DNA of 64,000 nt from Planctomycetaceae bacterium (GTDB lineage: Bacteria > Planctomycetota > Planctomycetia > Pirellulales > Thermoguttaceae): NCBI GenBank assembly GCA_012719125.1, contig JAAYAY010000378.1:115345-179344 (forward strand). Reading direction: 5' to 3'. Shown here piece after piece: positions 59,821 to 64,000 of the stretch; the first letter of the stretch is position 1; each line of letters begins with the position of its first letter. The translations under genes and the position numbers were made by a program. The notes under the pieces were generated by a model. It was not told the origin of the DNA, searched no databases, and saw nothing but the letters and a program-made list of their open reading frames with translations.

Positions 59821-59950
59821 TATGTTATTCTGGGATTATTGACCCCGAAATCGCTGCCCTGTATTCTCAACCTGTCGCAATATGCTGCTGGAGGCGTTGC
59901 GAACGCAACTCACGAATGCAGCCAGCGGATAATTTTGTCAGTTGAAAGAG

Positions 59951-60520
59951 ATGGCCACAGTCGGACAAGCCTCGACCGACGGTTCCCCCCGGACAGGGGA
60001 TCGGGAGGTGTTTGCTCGGAACCTGACAGGCATCGTACAACGATCTTGGCTCTCACGACGCAAGTTCGCCGAGCAGCACGGGCTCAAGTACAAGACGCTT
60101 TGCCGATGGTTGACGAAGGGCGTCACCAATCCCGACAAACGGACCCGTGAAAAGCTCATGACCCTATGCCAGACACTGGGCGAGCGGTTTGATGATCTTT
60201 GGAGCGAACGCACCACCACAATGGCTGACATGCTGGCAGAGAGAGTGCGAGAGATATTCACGATCGGGGAGCAAGCTGGAATTCCCTACGAGAATTTTGT
60301 AACAGGCTGGTGGGTCGCAGCCAGGGTGGCTCAGCGACTCAGGCAGGAAGAGCCTGAAATGTGTCAGCGGGTTTGCCGAATTCGACGATTAGCGACCGAA
60401 GCCGATCTGCACATCCTGCTCGAAAACGTGGTAAGGCGGTGGCTCAAGTCGGAATGGCTCAGCGAGACCGATGCGTTCAACCGGCTTCGTGAGTGGGTGT
60501 TGGGTCCGTTGGACAAGTAG
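59951..60520 (+). CDS. HTH-type regulator
   Basis: 189 residues from ATG 59951; TTG 59942 adds three. The N-terminal half has RRKFAEQHGLKYKTLCRWLT, KGVTNPDKRTREKLMTLCQT, LGERFDDLWSE, a Cro/CI-like helix-turn-helix with a long recognition turn. The C-terminal half is helical (VTGWWVAARVAQRLRQEEPE) and may dimerise or bind a partner. It probably controls the divergent promoter at 59801 and hence the element's modules. Confidence 0.75.
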   Translation: MATVGQASTDGSPRTGDREVFARNLTGIVQRSWLSRRKFAEQHGLKYKTLCRWLTKGVTNPDKRTREKLMTLCQTLGERFDDLWSERTTTMADMLAERVREIFTIGEQAGIPYENFVTGWWVAARVAQRLRQEEPEMCQRVCRIRRLATEADLHILLENVVRRWLKSEWLSETDAFNRLREWVLGPLDK

Positions 60521-60568
60521 CGGTCTGGTCCACGTAGTTTTCCCCGAATCAGGAAAGTCGCCAAGTAC

Positions 60569-61918
60569 ATGGACTCCGACAGGTCTTCGCCAAGCCGGTT
60601 GAAACCACCCCGATACGAACCTGTCCTCCGGCTCCCGCCGCTGTCGGACGACGAGCTTCAGGGACTCCGGGACAGCATTTCGATCCACGGCGTGCTGGTC
60701 CCGATCCTCGTCGATTGCGATGGCCCGGTGCGACGAATCATCGACGGCAACTACCGGAAGCAATTCGCCGATGAGTTCGGCTACACCTGCCCCGAAATCA
60801 TCCAGGAGGGGCTGGACGAAGAAGAAATGCGGACCCTGGCCCGTGCCCTCAACCTCGCTCGGCGGCACCTGAATACCACGCAGCGGCGAGAGCTAATTGC
60901 CGAGCAGCTTCGGGAAACGCCGGACAGGGCGAACCGCTGGGTTGCCAAGCAACTGGGCGTGCATCATGCGACCGTCGCCAGCGTCCGCCTGGGGTTGGAA
61001 AGCAGTGGTCAAATTATCCACTGCCCCAACCGACTCGGTTCCGATGGGCGGATTCAACCGGCCCGGAAGACCGTGGCCCCAGTGTTCCTTGGGGCCGAAG
61101 ATCGGCAGAGGCGAATGGAAGCGACGACCTTGATTCACGGGGACTGCCGGGAGGAACTGCCGAAGCTCCCGGCCGCCAGCGTCGATGCGGTCATCACCGA
61201 TCCGATCTACCCGGAGATCGAACGTGAGTACGGCCGGATCTCGGAACCGGAGTGGCACGACCTAATGCACGCCGTTGTCCAGGAATGCCGCCGTGTGCTA
61301 AAGCCGCAGGGGTCGGCGTTGTTCATTCTCCAGCCCAACTACGAACATGTTGGCCAGATGCGGCTGTGGCTGTGGGAGTTCCTGGTGTGGGCAGCGAAGG
61401 AATGGAATCTGGTTCAGGACGTTTATTCCTGGACCACGGACGCCTTGCCGCTGACGGGAACCAGACGCACGCAAGGGCTCCTGCGGCAGTCGGTGAAGAC
61501 CTGTGTCTGGCTGGGGCCGAAGGACTGCTACCGGAATCAGGAAAACGTGCTCCGCACGCCATCGGAGAAGACATCGAATCGGCCGTTCTCCGACAACGAG
61601 GTGCGTCCGGGGATCGGGAAATGGCCCTGTCGGAACGGCCCCATGGCGACCGCTGCCGCTGAGCGTGGTGGAACGACGCCGTTCAACTTGTTGCCGATCT
61701 CGAACAACGGAGCACGAGGCGACCATCCGGCGACGACGCCCTACCGATTGGCGGCGTGGTGGTGCCGCTACCTGCTGCCCGATGGCGGCGTCCTGCTGGA
61801 CCCGTTTGCAGGCGGCGGGACGATCTTGGCGGCCGGGCTGGACTGTGGAGCTTCCAGGGTGCTGGGGATCGAGCGGGTGGAAAAGTACGTCGAGATGGCT
61901 TGGGAGCGGATTGGGTGA
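60569..61918 (+). CDS. ParB-domain / DNA methyltransferase fusion (3)
   Basis: 449 residues. ParB-like residues 15-80 are VLRLPPLSDDELQGLRDSIS, GVLVPILVDCDGPVRRIIDG and NYRKQFADEFGY; a helical HTH part (RANRWVAKQLGVHHATVASV) follows. Methylase motif IV is AVITDPIYPEIEREYGRISE near residue 210 and motif I VLLDPFAGGGTILAAGLDCG near residue 411. DPIY replaces DPPY. It is more diverged from fusions 1 and 2 than they are from each other. Rightward, 48 bases after the HTH gene. Confidence 0.84.
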   Translation: MDSDRSSPSRLKPPRYEPVLRLPPLSDDELQGLRDSISIHGVLVPILVDCDGPVRRIIDGNYRKQFADEFGYTCPEIIQEGLDEEEMRTLARALNLARRHLNTTQRRELIAEQLRETPDRANRWVAKQLGVHHATVASVRLGLESSGQIIHCPNRLGSDGRIQPARKTVAPVFLGAEDRQRRMEATTLIHGDCREELPKLPAASVDAVITDPIYPEIEREYGRISEPEWHDLMHAVVQECRRVLKPQGSALFILQPNYEHVGQMRLWLWEFLVWAAKEWNLVQDVYSWTTDALPLTGTRRTQGLLRQSVKTCVWLGPKDCYRNQENVLRTPSEKTSNRPFSDNEVRPGIGKWPCRNGPMATAAAERGGTTPFNLLPISNNGARGDHPATTPYRLAAWWCRYLLPDGGVLLDPFAGGGTILAAGLDCGASRVLGIERVEKYVEMAWERIG

Positions 61919-61949
61919 TGGGGCTGTCCGGCCACGGCGGCAGGTCGGG

Positions 61950-62022
61950 AATCAACGTCGCAAATGCGATGTTGATTGGGTGGGGCTGGTGCCTCCAAGT
62001 CTCCAGGTTTCTGGAAACCTGG
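61950..62022 (+). terminator. Two hairpins after the ParB-methyltransferase 3 gene
   Basis: AATCAACGTCGC at 61950 pairs with GCGATGTTGATT ending at 61977, one G-T pair, with a tiny AAAT loop. A second hairpin, CCAGGTTT-CTGG-AAACCTGG, spans 62003-62022. They lie between convergent genes and may terminate both. No long T-run. Confidence 0.55.
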
Positions 62023-62114
62023 AAAGTTGGAATTCGGAGGCCCGGTGTCGTGCCGGAGAGCGGCTGGATCGTAGGCGGCCAAGCACAAAGGATGCCAGCC
62101 CGATGACCGTTGCT

Positions 62115-63668
62115 TTACTTGAGGAGTCGAAGCATCGGCAGGAACTTCTCTCGCAAGACCTCGGTGGCCTCAAAGAGGCGACGAAATGGCAGCTTGGTAT
62201 AGAGGTTTAGCAGGTCGTCGTTTGTCGTACTGCCGTGATGAAGGCAAAGTGAAGCAAGTTCGCCGCCGCCCTGAATCTCGTTGCGAATGATGTCAGGAAA
62301 GGTGTCTCGTAGACTACCGAATGGATATTTCGGCATGTCGGGGTGTTTTTTCTTGGCCCGAGCAACAAGCTTTGCCCACCATCCATTGAACTTGGCCTGC
62401 GGGTTGGATGAGTGTGTTCGATACCAGCGGCTTCCCGTCTTTGTCACAGGAAAGACCGAACGGCCATCGAGGAATGGCGAGATCGCCTCGGCCACTTCCG
62501 GCCAGAGCAGATGCTCCCCGTAGACGCCTGTCTTCGGGCGATTTCCGGTGATCCAACTGTGCTTGTCGGAGGACCTGAATCCGATGGCGGTGGCGTGTGG
62601 GTGCGATTTGTGAAGCGTGAACAGATTGGTGGACCATTGGCCGACCTCAGAAGCCCCGAAAGCACAGTTCACACACAAGGCGATCAACGCCCTTCCGAAA
62701 TCGTCGGCTTCTTCGACGATGGTCGCCAGTTGTTCTGGTGTGTAAGTTGGCTTATTGATGGTGGAGAACGCTTCCGACACATCGTCTTCCGGCAGCCTGA
62801 CGGGAGTCCTTCTTATTTCATCGGCCCTATCGGGAAAACGCCATCGCCATTGCGGGTCCTTGTCGAGCCATGTGAGGAAGCCCCACCAGTCCTTTAGCAT
62901 GTCGTGGGAGTGCTCCCAGCTACAACGATTCCCCTTTCTCGTCGGGGGACGATTTGCCCAGTAAGCGGTGATCTCCTCCAGTTTGGCGAAATCGAGTTGC
63001 CAAAGCGGAAAATCGCTCTTTCGGTGCTCTTTGACGTAACGAACTCGATCAATCTGATGTCGGACACGAGTTGACAAATTGCCGTCAGAGTCCCGCTTGC
63101 CCACCTTTTTCAGGCGGTCTTGGTAGGCACTGAGGGCCGTGAAAAAGGTCCGAGTCTCCAGATTCGATGGGTCGAGATTCGAGGGGGCTGCCTGCTTGGC
63201 CTCCTGCACAACGCCACCTTGAAGTTCGCCAATGGCCCTCTGGATTTCCTCCCGCAGCCATTCCCGCTGGCTATCCACTTCTTCTCGGTAAAGGCCCTCG
63301 TCGATTCCAACATCGGGCATCCATTTGCGGGCTTCCTCAACTCGATACCCGTAGACTCTGCCACGGACGTATTCGGTGATCGGATCGTCGCCCTCGGCAG
63401 CGGGTGGGCTGACGATGGGAGCTTGCCCCTTCGCCAATTGTCTGGCGATTTCGAGTGCCGTGGAGTGCCAGTCAGAGTCCGGGGACGAAGGTGAACAGAC
63501 CGACTGTCTGTTGAACAGGTCTCGGATGGCCTCCAGACGACGCCTAGCTTCCCCCTCCGAAACCTCACTCTTATGTCCCACAATGAAGCGAACACCGCCG
63601 ACCTCTGGGCGGTAGTAGCCCCGGTTGTCCGGCTTCGGCATTCCCCCCTGATATGCTCGCTTTGCCAT
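62115..63668 (-). CDS. int: Tyrosine-recombinase-like integrase with altered catalytic residues
   Basis: 517 residues from ATG 63668, chosen for GGGTGG six bases upstream; the longer frame includes the decamer repeats. A core-binding part (KVGKRDSDGNLSTRVRHQID, FAKLEEITAYWANRPPTRKG) precedes the catalytic domain. At Arg box I, where GLR-x-x-EL is usual, it reads CVNCAFGASEVGQW. HxxR is replaced by GSLRDTFPDIIRNE. LCLHHGSTTNDDLLNLYTKL retains the LGH-like His and Tyr. This resembles the planctomycete integrase lineage as I recall it. Adjacent tRNA-Glu is the probable target. Confidence 0.83.
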   Translation of the reverse strand: MAKRAYQGGMPKPDNRGYYRPEVGGVRFIVGHKSEVSEGEARRRLEAIRDLFNRQSVCSPSSPDSDWHSTALEIARQLAKGQAPIVSPPAAEGDDPITEYVRGRVYGYRVEEARKWMPDVGIDEGLYREEVDSQREWLREEIQRAIGELQGGVVQEAKQAAPSNLDPSNLETRTFFTALSAYQDRLKKVGKRDSDGNLSTRVRHQIDRVRYVKEHRKSDFPLWQLDFAKLEEITAYWANRPPTRKGNRCSWEHSHDMLKDWWGFLTWLDKDPQWRWRFPDRADEIRRTPVRLPEDDVSEAFSTINKPTYTPEQLATIVEEADDFGRALIALCVNCAFGASEVGQWSTNLFTLHKSHPHATAIGFRSSDKHSWITGNRPKTGVYGEHLLWPEVAEAISPFLDGRSVFPVTKTGSRWYRTHSSNPQAKFNGWWAKLVARAKKKHPDMPKYPFGSLRDTFPDIIRNEIQGGGELASLCLHHGSTTNDDLLNLYTKLPFRRLFEATEVLREKFLPMLRLLK

Positions 63669-63720
63669 GATCATCCACCCATCGAAAAGAGTTGCTTTCG
63701 GTGGGGGGAATTCTAGCACA

Positions 63721-63770
63721 AATCCGACACAATCCGACACAAAATCCGACACAAAATCCGACACCGACAC
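63721..63770. repeat. Tandem AATCCGACAC decamers upstream of int
   Basis: Four full copies of AATCCGACAC start at 63721, 63731, 63743 and 63755, with CGACAC at 63765. Spacing is 10-12 bases, one helical turn. Located 53 bases upstream of int's ATG and 108 bases from the tRNA 3' end. They could be arm-type integrase sites or regulator sites. Confidence 0.8.
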
Positions 63771-63835
63771 AGTGAGCCATGCTAACGGCTAATGGCAGAA
63801 AAGACGCAAGTGCAATGAAATATGGCACTTAGTGC

Positions 63836-63861
63836 AAAAAGAAAGCCGCCCGAAAGGCGGC
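63836..63861 (-). terminator. Rho-independent terminator of tRNA-Glu
   Basis: On the minus strand, GCCGCC-TTTCG-GGCGGC (plus coordinates 63845-63861) is followed by TTTCTTTTTGC, a good intrinsic terminator 17 bases downstream of the tRNA 3' end. The stem includes part of the 16-bp direct repeat. Confidence 0.8.
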
Positions 63862-63867
63862 TGTGAG
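63852..63867 (+). repeat. 16-bp direct repeat, right copy
   Basis: GAAAGGCGGCTGTGAG, identical to 50572-50587. It overlaps the tRNA terminator. See the left copy for its possible role as an attachment repeat. Confidence 0.5.
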
Positions 63868-63877
63868 TTGGAAAAAG

Positions 63878-63950
63878 CACCCCCTAGGGGAGTCGAACCC
63901 CTGCTGCCGGACTGAGAACCCGGAGTCCTAGGCCACTAGACGAAGGGGGC
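63878..63950 (-). tRNA. tRNA-Glu (anticodon CTC)
   Basis: The minus strand from 63950 reads GCCCCCTTCGTCTAGTGGCC and folds as a cloverleaf. The acceptor GCCCCCT pairs with AGGGGGT, the anticodon stem CCGGG/TCCGG closes the loop TTCTCAG with CTC at 34-36, and the T-arm is AGGGG-TTCGACT-CCCCT. The discriminator is G at 63878 and CCA is not encoded. It is the likely chromosomal anchor of the integrated element, whose integrase lies beyond its 3' end. Confidence 0.97.
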
Positions 63951-64000
63951 TTTTTGGTCGATCATCGGCAGAGCCGAAGCTGTCGCTTAATTTTGGGTGC

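Overview
The window looks like a chromosomal stretch of a GC-rich bacterium, most probably a planctomycete. This is inference, not a database result. The pointers are many secreted proteins of unknown function, membrane proteins carrying the motif FTIRQLLVLTF, CPXCG and SEC-C zinc proteins, a SecA-like mini-protein, and a tyrosine-recombinase-like integrase whose catalytic positions are altered as I recall for planctomycete integrases.

Region 1 (1-43.2 kb) is a dense mosaic of short operons on both strands. It opens with a partial ScoMcrA-like restriction-type gene. Housekeeping-like genes follow: a RecD2 helicase, a lipoprotein serpin, an M23 peptidase, a rhomboid protease, an S4 RNA-binding protein, a Nudix hydrolase and a phosphoesterase. 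A large share are exported carbohydrate-active or esterase proteins: GH16, an SGNH-GH53 fusion, GH5-like and GH39-like proteins, an SGNH hydrolase, two alpha/beta hydrolases, DUF4832 and DUF3604. The region ends in an RNA-repair operon of RtcB ligase and two RlaP-type nucleotidyltransferases. Duplication and decay are visible: a shared SH3-like module in two genes, tandem membrane paralogues, a zinc-protein gene duplicated inside one ORF, a GH16 tail fragment and a frameshifted GH39-like gene.

Region 2 (43.2-50.6 kb) holds a leftward operon of mostly unknown proteins (47.8-44.0 kb) with one SprT-like metalloprotease. A roughly 1.1-kb AT-richer non-coding stretch follows, with long diverged repeats, a GC hairpin and a good sigma70-type promoter. 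That promoter drives a probably leaderless gene for a primase-like (AEP-like) protein. I read this as a candidate replication module.

Region 3 (50.6-63.95 kb) is an integrative element next to tRNA-Glu(CTC). It has a leftward operon (58.1 to 50.9 kb) encoding an AAA+ ATPase with a C-terminal HTH, an unknown protein, an SPL-like radical SAM enzyme, two ParB-methyltransferase fusions, one zinc-ribbon methyltransferase and a methyltransferase remnant. A divergent block carries an HTH regulator and a third ParB-methyltransferase fusion. The integrase lies beside the tRNA 3' end, with a tandem decamer array upstream of it. A 16-bp direct repeat at 50572 and 63852 is a candidate attachment repeat. 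Three ParB-methylase fusions together with a radical SAM enzyme and an ATPase form the most unusual ensemble here and the best candidate for an undescribed modification, defence or maintenance system.
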